Source of the DNA: Atriophallophorus winterbourni
Lineage: Eukaryota; Platyhelminthes; Trematoda; Plagiorchiida; Microphallidae
Direction of reading: 5' to 3'
Assembly (NCBI GenBank): GCA_013407085.1
Contig: JACCGJ010025999.1
Span: forward strand, 1 to 64,000
Length of the DNA: 64,000 nucleotides
The notes beneath the pieces were generated by a model. That model worked only from the letters and a program-made list of their open reading frames with translations, searched no databases and was not told where the DNA came from. How positions within the stretch are numbered: the first letter of the stretch is position 1; every line of letters begins with the position of its first letter. Below are positions 8,773 to 20,334 of the stretch, piece after piece. A program made the translations under genes and the position numbers.

Positions 8773-11030
8773 ATTCAGTTCAGTTCAGTTGCACATGACA
8801 GTAAGTGGCTAACGAGCTAATCGAGCGTCCAGAATTCCTTACGGTTGGCAGCTGCAGAGAAACAACTACCACTGCGAAATCGTTTTTCTTAGTGTGCTTT
8901 GGATATCTTCGACGATCGCGACGGCAAGAGATTATCCGGGTTGTATTTAAGAAGCACCTCGTTATGAATGATTCTGGAAAAAGAAAAAGAAATTCTCTTT
9001 ACCAGTTCGGTAAAAGGTCAGCTAAAGAACAGTTGTGTATTTTAAAAAAACAACTGTAGCAATTACTTACTTACCAGACGAAGCTAAAAATGGTGAACTT
9101 CTCAATCTTTCATAGAAATTAGGGAGAGAATTCTGGAAAAAGCTTACCCCAGATGGAGTCCATCCCCTGCTAAAAACTTGCGACAGAACTGCAGGATATG
9201 AGTTATTCTGGAAGCCCGTTCCAGAAATTTACCACCATGAGGCTGTAAACGTTTTTTCGGGAGTCTAGTCTACATCGCTCCTTAGCAAATTTGAGTGAAT
9301 GTCCGCGGGTGCCCTGCTCGGGTCTTGAGGCAAAGAAGTCGTTCATCATAACCCCACTTGATCCCTTCAAGATCTTGAAGGTTTCAATTAAGTCACCTCT
9401 GAAACGACGGCATGTAAGTGAGAAAAGGTTAAGGAACTTCAGGCGTGTAGCGTAAGATTTCCCTCGCTGACACTCAAACATGCGAGTTGCGAGACGCTGT
9501 ACTCTTCCGAGTCGAACGATGTCCTTCTTGTAGTAAGGGCACCACGCCTGGACACAATATTCTTAATGAGGCACAACTAATGCCCTGTAAAAAGGCAGGA
9601 ATTTATCGGATCTTCTGCTGGATAAAACGGATCTCAGCCAAAAGAGATTTCGCGAGCACGTTGAGCTGCAGTGGCGCATTTGTCTTCCATTGTTAAGTCA
9701 GTCCTAACTAGTACTCCCAAATCCTTAACACACTGTGTGGCGCTAACAGTGAGAGAATTACCTGACACATGGACTGAAATCTTATCAACCAGCGCTGACA
9801 ACAGTTGGCTCTCATTAAGGTTCAGTGGGAGGTCCAACTGGTATGACCAATTTATGAACCGCTCAAGATCGTGCGTCAAGGTATCTTCATCCGATGAATT
9901 TCACATCATCCGCATTAATTGAGCATGAGCACTTCAACGCAGAGGACAAGTCATTGATGAAAATCAGGAATAGTAGAGGACCGAGGACCGACCCTTGTGG
10001 TATAACGCTGATCACGTCGGTTTCATTCGACAGCGTTCCTCCAACGTGAACTCGAAATGTCCTACCTGTAAGGAAGGCCTTTATCCAAGCAAGTAGGCTA
10101 CCAAGTATGCCTTTTGCTGCTAGCTTAATCTCTAGGAGGCGGTGATTCACGGAGTCAAAAGCCTTGCTAAAATTTAAGTAGAGGGCTTCGACGGGCTTTC
10201 ATTGGTCCAGTACTTTATTTGCAGTATCGAGAAAGCTAATAAGGTTAGTCAGTCAGGATCTACTCTTAAGAAATCCATGTTGAGTTACAGTCAACAGAAA
10301 ATACCGACTAAGATGCTGACAGATTTTTGACGCAATAGTACTTTTGGGACGATGCTAGTCAGGCTGAGAGGTCTATAGTCCCTAACAGTTGACCTGCAAC
10401 CACCCTTGTGTATTAAGACGACTATGGCGTCCATTTACTTACACGGAACCACTCCCAGTTGCAGGCAAAGCTGTTCGGTAACTACTTAGGCAAAGCTGTT
10501 TAAGCATAATTGAGTGGATGCCATCCGGTCCCTCAGATGTGTTGACTCGAACATGGATAAGTGCGTCATACACCCCAGCCTTATTGAAGGACAACTCATC
10601 TAATACATTGACACCAAGTGTCAAGACAAGCAGACTTGACTGTGCGTTGGAAGAATTATCCCGTCGTTGAACGCTAATGAAAAAACCCTGAGACGGCAGT
10701 CGCCTTAGACAGGTCGGTATCGGTTACTTATTCGTCCTCCAGTTTCAAATATCCTATGGTTTCCATAGTTTTTCCTTTTGATTGTGCGTAGCTATACAAC
10801 CTTTTGGGGTTATATTTAGCATCCCTAGCCAACCATAACTCAAAAATCTGTTTGAGCAAACGCTGTAAGTTACCACAAACGTTCCGAGCGTTTTCGCATC
10901 GTACCAAAGAACCAGAAGTGGAAGATAGCTTCTATTGCCGCTAGAAACGATCTCGGTTACGGGTAGACCGACGAACTCAAGGAATCCACCAGGATGGTCT
11001 AAAATCATTTTTCACGACTTGCAGCTTAGG
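8773..11030 (-). mobile_element. CR1-like LINE, minus strand, first unit of the tandem duplication
   Basis: Reading on the minus strand from high to low coordinates: linker and RT N-terminus (10624-10439, SEGPDGIHSIMLKQ), RT core (10150-9887, PQGSVLGPLLFLIFINDL then NADD in place of the usual FADD or YADD), RT thumb (9879-9634), C-terminal domain (9481-9203), 3' UTR, and a (TTCAG)n tail at 8775-8793. Frames are broken several times and the first residue of the catalytic box is changed, so it is a dead copy. The family is recognised from the G-S-V-L-G-P box. Confidence 0.78.
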
Positions 11031-11049
11031 ATACAGTCCATCTGGCACA

Positions 11050-14000
11050 GAACCATAACTGGCTGATAATCCAATCGCGCGTCCAGAATTTCTGTCGGTA
11101 AAAAAGCTTCAAAGAAGCGCCCACCACTGCAAACATTATATCATTGTTATTCGGTATCCTGGCCGTACGCGATGAAACGCCATGTCTTTTCCAGGTATTT
11201 CTTCGGTCCCAGTATTTGTATCTGTGACCATGATAAACAGAAAGGGATTTTCCTCACCAAGCCGGAGAGAGGTTACTTATGACAAATGTTTGCGTATATT
11301 TAAAACAATACATTCAAATCGATGTAAAACCATATGAAAAAATGAACAAACATTTATACCAATCCTCTCGACAGGCGACTTGCTTATTCATCGGAAGAAA
11401 TTATGGAGAAGCTCAGGCTACAGGGCATCCGAATCCTTTTTGAATGCACCTACTATTACGTAAGCGATTAGTTCCTCGGGCAGCTTGTTTCAGAGGTTCA
11501 CCACTCTTTCACTGAAGAAGTATTACGTAAGATTTAGACGGTTGTGATTTTTCCCGATGTTCAATGTATGCCCTATATTTGAAGGATTGATCGCTCCTGA
11601 GATCATGTTTTGACAACCCTCGTCACCAAAGCCTTTCTGAATTTCGAGGGTTTCTATTAGGTCACCGATTTGACGCCGACCCCGAAGTGAGAAGAGACTT
11701 AAAGAAATCAGAAGTTCCTCGTAGGGTTTTCCAGATAAACTTCTACCAATTTAGTAGCCAGACGTTGGATTCCCCCTAGTATTAATATGTATTTTTGATG
11801 AAATGGCTAAAGGCGTGCACTCATTATTCTAAATGCAACCGGACAATATAAGGGATAAACACTTTCGGCGTTCTACATGTCAGGAAGGATTTAGGCCTAA
11901 AGAGTTCTACTCTAGCTTGTTGTGCACCTGAGGCACATTGCGCAGCCCATTTGAAGTCCGCTGTTACAAATTTCTCTAAATCATTAACCCTCTGAATAGA
12001 TTTAAATTCGATCCTATTGTTATTCGCACTTACTGTAATTTTTCGACTGCTGCAGACAACAGATGACATTCAATATAGCTTAGAGAAAGATTTTAATCCT
12101 GTAACCATTTAATGACCTTTGATATATCTCTCAACTAATCACCGTGATAACTGGATCCGGGGAATTTGACATCATCAGCAAACATGTAGCATGGTCGTGA
12201 CAACTACGATACCTGATCATCGATGAAGATCAGAAAGAGTATTGGGCCTAGTACTGAACCTTGTGTGACTCCACCGGTGGCTTTTGCGAATTCAGAGGTA
12301 GTATCACCTACAGGGACCCTAAAGGATCTATCACTAAGAAAACTAATTATCCAGTCGTAAAGCTTGCCAGATACGCCTTTGACCGCGAGCTTCATCTGTA
12401 GAAACCTGTATCTAAACGAATCGAAGTCCTTACTAAAGTCTAAGTAAATGAACTTAACCCGTTCATCTTCATCCGGTGTCTTAGAAATTTTATCTATAAA
12501 TCATAGACGATTCGAGAGGCACGACCTTCTTTTAATAAAGCCATGATTAAAAACAAGTTGCGGTTGTATGTTGGACCGTGTTTAATAATGAATTGTGCAC
12601 CAGGTGGCTGCACAAGCGATCCCTAATAAGTCTCAACAAGGTTTTACATAAAACACTAATCAAGCTTACTGGTCGAAAATTCTTAACTATGTTTGCGCAA
12701 CATCCGTTTGGAATGGGTACAACAATGGCATTCTTCCAATCATCTGGCAAGATGCCTTTGCAGAGCGATTCGCAGTAGTCCACCAATTTGAATTGTTCTT
12801 CAGCAGTAAAAGGAAAAATGGGAAATAAAGACCTTGAAGTCTTACAATATTGCGCTAAATAACTGACCATTTACGTTCGATATCATTGGTTTCAGTGAAC
12901 TGGTCACATCGTGGAGCGGAAAACCGTACGGCATTCCAGTCAACTCGATTTAGTTTACGCCCAAATTTACTGGTGGCTTACGGAAACAGAGAATTGCCTG
13001 GAATATTATGATGACATGGTCACTTTTCCTGGAAGGTGAGTCGTAAGAGAGGTTTTGGACATCATTTAGGACCTATAGACAAAAGTTGGTCAAGTGTAGA
13101 TGGTGAATGTCCACCTCTGTACCTAGTTTTCTCACTTACGTGCTGATGAAGCGCACTGGAGTGCATCGAATCGAGATATACCTTGGAAATTCTATTAAAG
13201 GTCGTCTGAGTGTCCCAGTCAATACCGGTAGGTTGGAGTCACCTATTAAATAGACTCGTGCTGCAGTTCTGAGCAACCTGGTAAGAAGTTAACTATCTTC
13301 CTGGTCGTCCTCCTCAGAAGCGCATAGTGCCCTGTATAAGCAGCCTAACGCAAAAGTGAGCTCACCATCAGTGACGATTGTCGAGACTAGCTGGATGCCG
13401 AAGTTGTCCATTTTTATGCCAGAGTGTTGATATTTAGTCTCATGCTGTAGTAGTATTATGACTCCTCCTCCTTGTCTGCCACCTGGTATATCAGATCTGA
13501 TGGCTGTATGTGTCGAAAGAAGATCACCTGGAATAATATCTGTATCTTGATGCCAGGTCTCTGATATACCTAGGATCCTAGATTCAGTTTTAGTTTCTTT
13601 CTGCATTAATTCCAGCCACTAACTAATCACGCGGCAAGCATTTAGGTATAGGATGCTAACAGAATTTCGATGTACCTCGCCTAATTTTGGGGAACCCTCG
13701 GGCGCAGAAACCAAGGTATTACCAAGTATTTCGGTATGTCCAAATGTGGTAATATATTACTGCTGTGTGGTTAATCTACGTCGGTGGATGGTTGTGGCGT
13801 AGAGGTTCTTAATGCAGCAGCTTTGAGCGCAGACGAAGCGAAGCTTTCGTATGATGCATCACAACTTATCCAAAAATCGTCCCCCATATTTTCTACCAGC
13901 ACTTAAGCATTCTTTATTGAAATATCCGCTGTTGGCGGAGTTATTGCATCCAAGTTTATCTGGGTTAATCTTCGATTTTGCTGCGTTGTGAAACTGAGCG

Positions 14001-14780
14001 GCTAGCTGGCATCAATCTATACAAACCATTTGTATTGGTATGTATATAGTCGCCTCTGGAAAGAAACAGGTCCCTGTCTCTCTAGTTTCTGAATTCATCC
14101 AGATTTGCCTTGCTTGATTTTCTTTCTTGTACACGGACTATTTGGAGATTGAGATTAAGTTCTGCCAGACGCAATAAATTTTGCACGCATAGGTGATCTA
14201 AACTGCATCGTGATTTAGCCTCCTGTATAGAAGGCTCTTCCTCGTTCGGGATTAGAATATTCCTGGTCCTAGTTTTCAAACCTTTCTCAGGAAAAGCGCC
14301 TTTTTGCAACGCTAACAATTCGCTGCGAATTAAAGCTAATTGCGAGTTTATTGTCGCTAAATTGCCGAGACGCGGCTCGGTTTACTTACTTGTTGTTGAG
14401 CGCGGTACCTTTTGACCTGGCTGGCTTGTTTTCTTGCGCTGACTAACAACATTGTTGTTAGTTTTTTTCTCGATTTCCTTCTGCTGATTTTGGTACACCC
14501 GCCGGCTTATACAAGATTGGTTTGGGCCAGGCTGAAACTTGCGCGTAAGATCTCTAAGTTGGTTCCTGCATCGTTGCGAGTAACTGGGAAACTTGCTTAC
14601 GATAAACCTTCCTTGTAATTTCTTTTCGTTCTATGCATACCCATTCTAACCATGTATGGGTTGCATACACGGTGTAATGGCACTCTAATATACCAGAGCA
14701 GTTTTGGTGCGCCCAGCACCAGCAGGTACAGCATTCGATTCCTTTGGCTACATGCTTACCACAGCCAGACTCCAAGCATG
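11050..14780 (-). mobile_element. CR1-like LINE with endonuclease and ORF1 remnants, unit 1
   Basis: Minus strand, 5' to 3' from high coordinates: a Cys/His-rich segment resembling a PHD-type ORF1 finger (14775-14554; CCTCWCWAHQNC), an ORF1-like helical segment (14318-14082), an endonuclease fragment (13606-13289; ISETWH motif), linker and RT entry (12870-12547; NFRPVSLISVLCK), RT core (12395-12204; TQGSVLGPILFLIFIDD), thumb (12069-11824), and C-terminal sequence down to about 11340 with 3' UTR to about 11050. Many stops and frameshifts are present; it is not functional. Confidence 0.75.
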
Positions 14781-14889
14781 GGAATGTGATATGAAATAGT
14801 TATGAAATAGATATTTATATTTTAGTAATGAACGTAATATAGATTGCAATTTCAAAGAATCGGCAAAAATTCGTAATATTTAATCAGAG

Positions 14890-15560
14890 CGTGGGAAATA
14901 CAAGTTGAACGTATCGCCCTTATACATTGGTTTGACAATGCCGTACTACCAATCTTGTGGTAACTTACCACACCTCAGGGATAAACTAAAGATTAGTGGT
15001 TTGTGTATGATACCCGCTTATAACATTAAAAACATTGGGTGTATTACATCTGGACCAGGTGCTGTTTATACATCTCTTAAGTAAATACTGCACATTTTCT
15101 GGCGAGATCGAGATACCCGGCCTTTTGGATCTGCTGTCATGAAACAGTGGAATTGTAAACGTCTCCTCTCCGCTTTACGTTCATATTCATGTTTAGTTGA
15201 ACCTATCATAGATCTCAAGCGATGTACATGTTGAGAAGCTTCAGTTCCACATCTTAACTATGCAAATAAGAGTCTCAGCAACGAATTTACTTCTTCCACT
15301 AAACTAGTTTCATAATTTTCCCTTTATCTCTTTTTAGGTAGGTGCACTTGTTGCGTTTAAATTTGTAAGCTTCATAGTCATCGGTGTATCTGCTGGAAAA
15401 GAACCATAACCAATTTATTTTCTTCATGTATTTACGAATAGTGCTATCAAACCATCCTGGCTACTTAGCGATGGATCTTCCTTTCAATAAAAGGGTATGA
15501 ATTGCAAGCGATCAGATTTTACACAAAACGTTCAACCAAAAGTTATCAACCTTCGTAGAT
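14890..15560 (-). mobile_element. Fragment of another LINE reverse transcriptase, unit 1
   Basis: On the minus strand around 15080-14900 the sequence reads SGPDVIHPMFLML, HKPLI, and LPQDW.YGIVKPMYKGD with stops. That is the linker-to-RT entry of a Jockey/CR1-superfamily LINE, different from the two neighbours. The unit 2 counterpart is at 23685-24355. Confidence 0.6.
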
Positions 15561-16186
15561 GGAGGGACTGGCCAGTCAACCGAGTCTCAAGACCTGTTTA
15601 GACTCTTTGTGTCTAATTTCCAGTAGTTTCTCCGGCTGTTCGTTCGTATTCCCAGTTGAGGACATTTATCCCAAACGAAACATAAAAAGTAATGTTCTCT
15701 GCAACCATTACGGGTCTAGATCGATAGATTAGTGATGATGATGATGATGATTAATCCCTTGAGTTCCTGGAGGAACATAGGGCCTCGGCAACTTGTCTCC
15801 AGTTTGGTCTGTCCATAGCAGCTAATTTGATGTCGTTCCAGTTACGTCCACACTCGCGGATTTCCTCTTCACACGAGCGCCTCCAAGATAGCCTTGGGCG
15901 TCCGACCCGTCTCTTTCCGATTGGGTTCTATTCCAGAGAATGACGCTTGATGTCATCATAAGGTTTTCGCAAGGTGTGCCCAACCCATCTCCACTTTCTT
16001 CTACTGATCTGCTGGGCAACTGGGTCCTCAATCTGCCACAGGTCTTGATTCCTCATCTTCTCTATCCATTTTACCCCAATAATTCGACAAAGGCAATTAT
16101 TGTGGAATGATTACAAGCGGCCAGAAGACTTACCTGTCACTCGCCAGGTTTCCGATCCATGGAGTAGCACGGATTTAACGTTGCTT

Positions 16187-17290
16187 CTAAATATACGGAG
16201 TTTCGTGCGTTTTGATAGAATCTTCGACTCCCAAATGGGTCTCAAAGCTATAAACACATATCTTGCTTTGCCGATTCTGGCGACTGTCTACGTCCGTGCC
16301 ACCACTAATTAAAACAAGGCTGCCGAGGTAGACGAATTGCATGACGTCTTCAACTGCTTTACCGTTGATGGTTATTGATAAGTGCTCGTCAGTTAGCACA
16401 CGGAGGACTTCTGTTTTTTCGGTATTCACGCGTAGTCCTGCATATGAAGCAAAGTGTGCTAGTCTATAGGTCTCTCTCTGGAGACGTTGAGGGTCACGTG
16501 ATATCATGCAGACATCATCAGCGAATTTCAGATCCTCCAAATGGTCGAATTACTTCTAATCGATACCGTTCCTCTCACCTTTTACTGTCTGTTTCATTAT
16601 CTAGTCTATTAACAACAGAAAAATAATTGAGGACAACAGGCATCCCTGGCGGACGCCAGTCTATATCGCAAATGGATCGGTCAGTCTTCCGTTTTGAATT
16701 ACCTGACAGTAGGCACCTTCATACAGCTGCTTTATGAGGTCCATGTAGAGCGGTGGGACCCCATATTGTGGCAAAATCTCCCATATTAATTCGTGGTCCA
16801 CACTGTCTGAGGCTTTCTCAAAATCTATGAAGTTAATGCAAAGCGGCAATTGCAATTCAATGCTTTGTTCAATTATTATGCGGAGGGTCGCAATTTGGTC
16901 GATATCAGACTTTTGTTCTCTGAAGCCCGATTGCTCTGGCCGTAACACGTGATCGATAGCTTCGCGCAAACGCAGAAGGATGGTGCGCGTAAGTACTTCA
17001 CTAATGACTGAGAGCAGCATGATATCTCGCCAGTTTTTGCATAGCCTCAGATCCCCTTTTTTTGGAAGTTTGACCAAATGAAATCTCTTCCAATCATTTG
17101 GGATCTGTCTTTCTGACCAGATTTTCTGCATCAGAGGAAAAAACATATCAGCCGAGGTGTCCAAATCAGACTTCAGAGCTTCTGGTAGAATCCCAACTGG
17201 AACTGGTGCTTTGTCATTCTTCAGCGATTTTAAGGCAAAAATGATCTCATTTCGACCGGGGGTATTGGTGTTTACGTGTGGACACTGATC
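16187..17290 (-). pseudogene. RTE-like reverse transcriptase, broken
   Basis: Two minus-strand open stretches (17365-16661 and 16540-16187) cover the RT fingers, palm and thumb. The VDHELIWEILPQYGVPPLY region and FADD catalytic box are visible. A frame break near 16541-16660 and loss of the RQGCPLSP-type block interrupt it. The downstream part continues with KTEVLRVLTDEHLSITINGK. It is not expected to be active. Confidence 0.72.
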
Positions 17291-17676
17291 AACTCGGGAA
17301 GGCAGCTGAAACAACAGATCCTCTTGTGTAAGAACACCAAACAGAAAAACCAACTGATCGAACAATACGGCTCCCTAAATAAAGACGTGAATCGAAGTGC
17401 CAGAAGTGACAAGAGGCGGTTCTATGAAATGCTGGCAACAGATGCGGGAAATGCAGCAGAAAAGAGAGACCTTAACACCGTCTACAACATTACAAGAACC
17501 TTATCAGGAAGAAAAATACCTTGCGGCAAAATAGTAGAGGACGGTGAAGGTAACCTTATCAGTCAGGAATCGGCGCAAAGAAAGCTATGGATGGAGCACT
17601 TCAAGGAACTCCTAAATCGACCAGCATCTACTTCAGTCACTGACATCCCACCTGCAGCGTATTTGGTAGACGTTAA
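17276..17676 (+). pseudogene. Inverted 5' segment of the same RTE-like element
   Basis: The plus-strand frame codes for the endonuclease-RT linker of RTE ORF2 (NKDVNRSARSDKRRFYEMLA, LSGRKIPCGKIVEDGEGNLI, WMEHFKELLNRPAS). It ends at LVDVNTG, where the minus-strand piece begins (HVNTN). It carries no start or stop of its own. Confidence 0.72.
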
Positions 17677-18220
17677 CACCGGAAAATTTGGGTGTGTCCA
17701 CCAAATTCTATTTCGAAGTAACTTATGCGACACATTTCCCCGTAGGATCGTTTACAGTCTGCGCCAAATTCAGATCTAAAATCGTATATATGAATTCTTG
17801 TTGGGAAGCAAAGGATTGGAATATGTTCGGGATCCATCGTGTATTTATAATGTTGGAAAGGTTCACCTCTCGAAACTAAATCTGCATAGATTATATCGGG
17901 ATTATTCAGATATCCAAGAACGGAACAGACGCCAGTGATACCATGTCGTTTGATTTCAGAAGATAATGCAAGAACGCATGCTCCAGGTGAGCAGTAAATG
18001 ACCACAAGTGCTGCAGCCCCAGAGTTAGACTTGAACTTATACCAGATGCTTTCGGCATTTCCAGCATCGTGCCGCAACCTTTCCGATACATTTAAACTCA
18101 TGAGCTATTTAAAGTATGCAAAACAAGTACGCTCCGCTGCAAGTCGTGAAAAAGCATCAGAGGCCGCAGTGATGGACTGCATGAGTTCGCCGGTCTACCC
18201 GTAAACGTGTTCTTTTACGG
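17677..18220. other. Spacer between the duplication units
   Basis: A 142-codon minus-strand frame (18101-17673) starts with a stretch that resembles a LINE endonuclease (ESIWYKFKSNSGAAALVVIY followed by C.PGA). The rest has no recognised relative. The end near 18140-18205 resembles, in inverted orientation, 10950-11020. I regard it as LINE debris, not a host gene. The tandem junction is at 18220/18221. Confidence 0.4.
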
Positions 18221-20315
18221 CGGGTTGTATTTAAGAAGCACCTCGTTATGAATGATTCTGGAAAAAGAAAAAGAAATTCTCTTCACCAGTTCGGTAAAAG
18301 GTCAGCAAAAGAACAGTTGTGTATTTAAAAAAAACAACTGTAGCAATTACTTACTTACCAGACGAAGCTAAAAATGGTGAACTTCTCAATCTTTCATAGA
18401 AATTAGGGAGAGAATTCTGGAAAAAGCTTACCCCAGATGGAGTCCATCCCCTGCTAAAAACTTGCGACAGAACTGCAGGATATGAGTTATTCTGGAAGCC
18501 CGTTCCAGAAATTTACCACCATGAGGCTGTAAACGTTTTTTCGGGAGTCTAGTCTACATCGCTCCTTAGCAAATTTGAGTGAATGTCCGCGGGTGCCCTG
18601 CTCGGGTCTTGAGGCAAAGAAGTCGTTCATCATAACCCCACTTGATCCCTTCAAGATCTTGAAGGTTTCAATTAAGTCACCTCTGAAACGACGGCATGTA
18701 AGTGAGAAAAGGTTAGGGAACTTCAGGCGTGTAGCGTAAGATTTCCCTCGCTGACACTCAAACATGCGAGTTGCGAGACGCTGTACTCTTCCGAGTCGAA
18801 CGATGTCCTTCTTGTAGTAAGGGCACCACGCCTGGACACAATATTCTTAATGAGGCACAACTAATGCCCTGTAAAAAGGCAGGAATTTATCGGATCTTCT
18901 GCTGGATAAAACGGATCTCAGCCAAAAGAGATTTCGCGAGCACGTTGAGCTGCAGTGGCGCATTTGTCTTCCATTGTTAAGTCAGTCCTAACTAGTACTC
19001 CCAAATCCTTAACACACTGTGTGGCGCTAACAGTGAGAGAATTACCTGACACATGGACTGAAATCTTATCAACCAGCGCTGACAACAGTTGGCTCTCATT
19101 AAGGTTCAGTGGGAGGTCCAACTGGTATGACCAATTTATGAACCGCTCAAGATCGTGCGTCAAGGTATCTTCATCCGATGAATTTCACATCATCCGCATT
19201 AATTGAGCATGAGCACTTCAACGCAGAGGACAAGTCATTGATGAAAATCAGGAATAGTAGAGGACCGAGGACCGACCCTTGTGGTATAACGCTGATCACG
19301 TCGGTTTCATTCGACAGCGTTCCTCCAACGTGAACTCGAAATGTCCTACCTGTAAGGAAGGCCTTTATCCAAGCAAGTAGGCTACCAAGTATGCCTTTTG
19401 CTGCTAGCTTAATCTCTAGGAGGCGGTGATTCACGGAGTCAAAAGCCTTGCTAAAATTTAAGTAGAGGGCTTCGACGGGCTTTCATTGGTCCAGTACTTT
19501 ATTTGCAGTATCGAGAAAGCTAATAAGGTTAGTCAGTCAGGATCTACTCTTAAGAAATCCATGTTGAGTTACAGTCAACAGAAAATACCGACTAAGATGC
19601 TGACAGATTTTTGACGCAATAGTACTTTTGGGACGATGCTAGTCAGGCTGAGAGGTCTATAGTCCCTAACAGTTGACCTGCAACCACCCTTGTGTATTAA
19701 GACGACTATGGCGTCCATTTACTTACACGGAACCACTCCCAGTTGCAGGCAAAGCTGTTCGGTAACTACTTAGGCAAAGCTGTTTAAGCATAATTGAGTG
19801 GATGCCATCCGGTCCCTCAGATGTGTTGACTCGAACATGGATAAGTGCGTCATACACCCCAGCCTTATTGAAGGACAACTCATCTAATACATTGACACCA
19901 AGTGTCAAGACAAGCAGACTTGACTGTGCGTTGGAAGAATTATCCCGTCGTTGAACGCTAATGAAAAAACCCTGAGACGGCAGTCGCCTTAGACAGGTCG
20001 GTATCGGTTACTTATTCGTCCTCCAGTTTCAAATATCCTATGGTTTCCATAGTTTTTCCTTTTGATTGTGCGTAGCTATACAACCTTTTGGGGTTATATT
20101 TAGCATCCCTAGCCAACCATAACTCAAAAATCTGTTTGAGCAAACGCTGTAAGTTACCACAAACGTTCCGAGCGTTTTCGCATCGTACCAAAGAACCAGA
20201 AGTGGAAGATAGCTTCTATTGCCGCTAGAAACGATCTCGGTTACGGGTAGACCGACGAACTCAAGGAATCCACCAGGATGGTCTAAAATCATTTTTCACG
20301 ACTTGCAGCTTAGGA
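18221..20315 (-). mobile_element. CR1-like LINE, unit 2 copy
   Basis: Counterpart of 8937-11030, starting inside the 3' UTR. The C-terminal frame (18765-18487), thumb (19163-18918), RT core (19434-19171, again NADD) and linker (19908-19723) are nearly identical to unit 1, including the disabling changes. The element was therefore already dead before duplication. Confidence 0.8.
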
Positions 20316-20334
20316 TACAGTCCATCTGGCACAG

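Larger units (their letters stand above)
8937..16502. repeat. Tandem segmental duplication, unit 1
   Basis: This segment recurs at 18221-25299 in the same orientation. The offset is 9284 at the left, 9283 after a one-base gap near 11100, 8784 after a gap of about 500 bp (13039-13547 is absent from unit 2) and 8797 at the right edge. Because unit 2 starts one base after position 18220, this is a tandem duplication of a 9284-bp unit (8937-18220). Substitutions are few in the first 2 kb and more frequent beyond 11 kb. Confidence 0.93.
15735..17676 (-). mobile_element. RTE-like LINE with inverted 5' part (twin-priming structure)
   Basis: The main part is antisense. The 3' end is a (GAT)6 run at 15734-15751 (ATC repeats in element sense), preceded by the ORF2 C-terminus (16060-15760; WRWVGHTLRKPYDDIKRHS, then WRRSCEEEIRECGRNW). 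The RT is at 17290-16187 (QSGFREQKSDIDQIATLRII, FEKASDSVDHEL, and FADD at about 16533). The preceding protein segment lies in opposite orientation at 17276-17676 on the plus strand (RRFYEMLATDAGNAAEKRDL, HFKELLNRPAS). Both pieces meet at the same protein position (DVNTG and HVNTN). RTE assignment rests on the linker, RT and C-terminus pattern. Confidence 0.8.

Noticed and set aside
17673..18101. 142-codon minus-strand frame as a host gene
   Set aside because: Its beginning looks like LINE endonuclease debris, it lies between LINE fragments, and its inverted part resembles 10950-11020.
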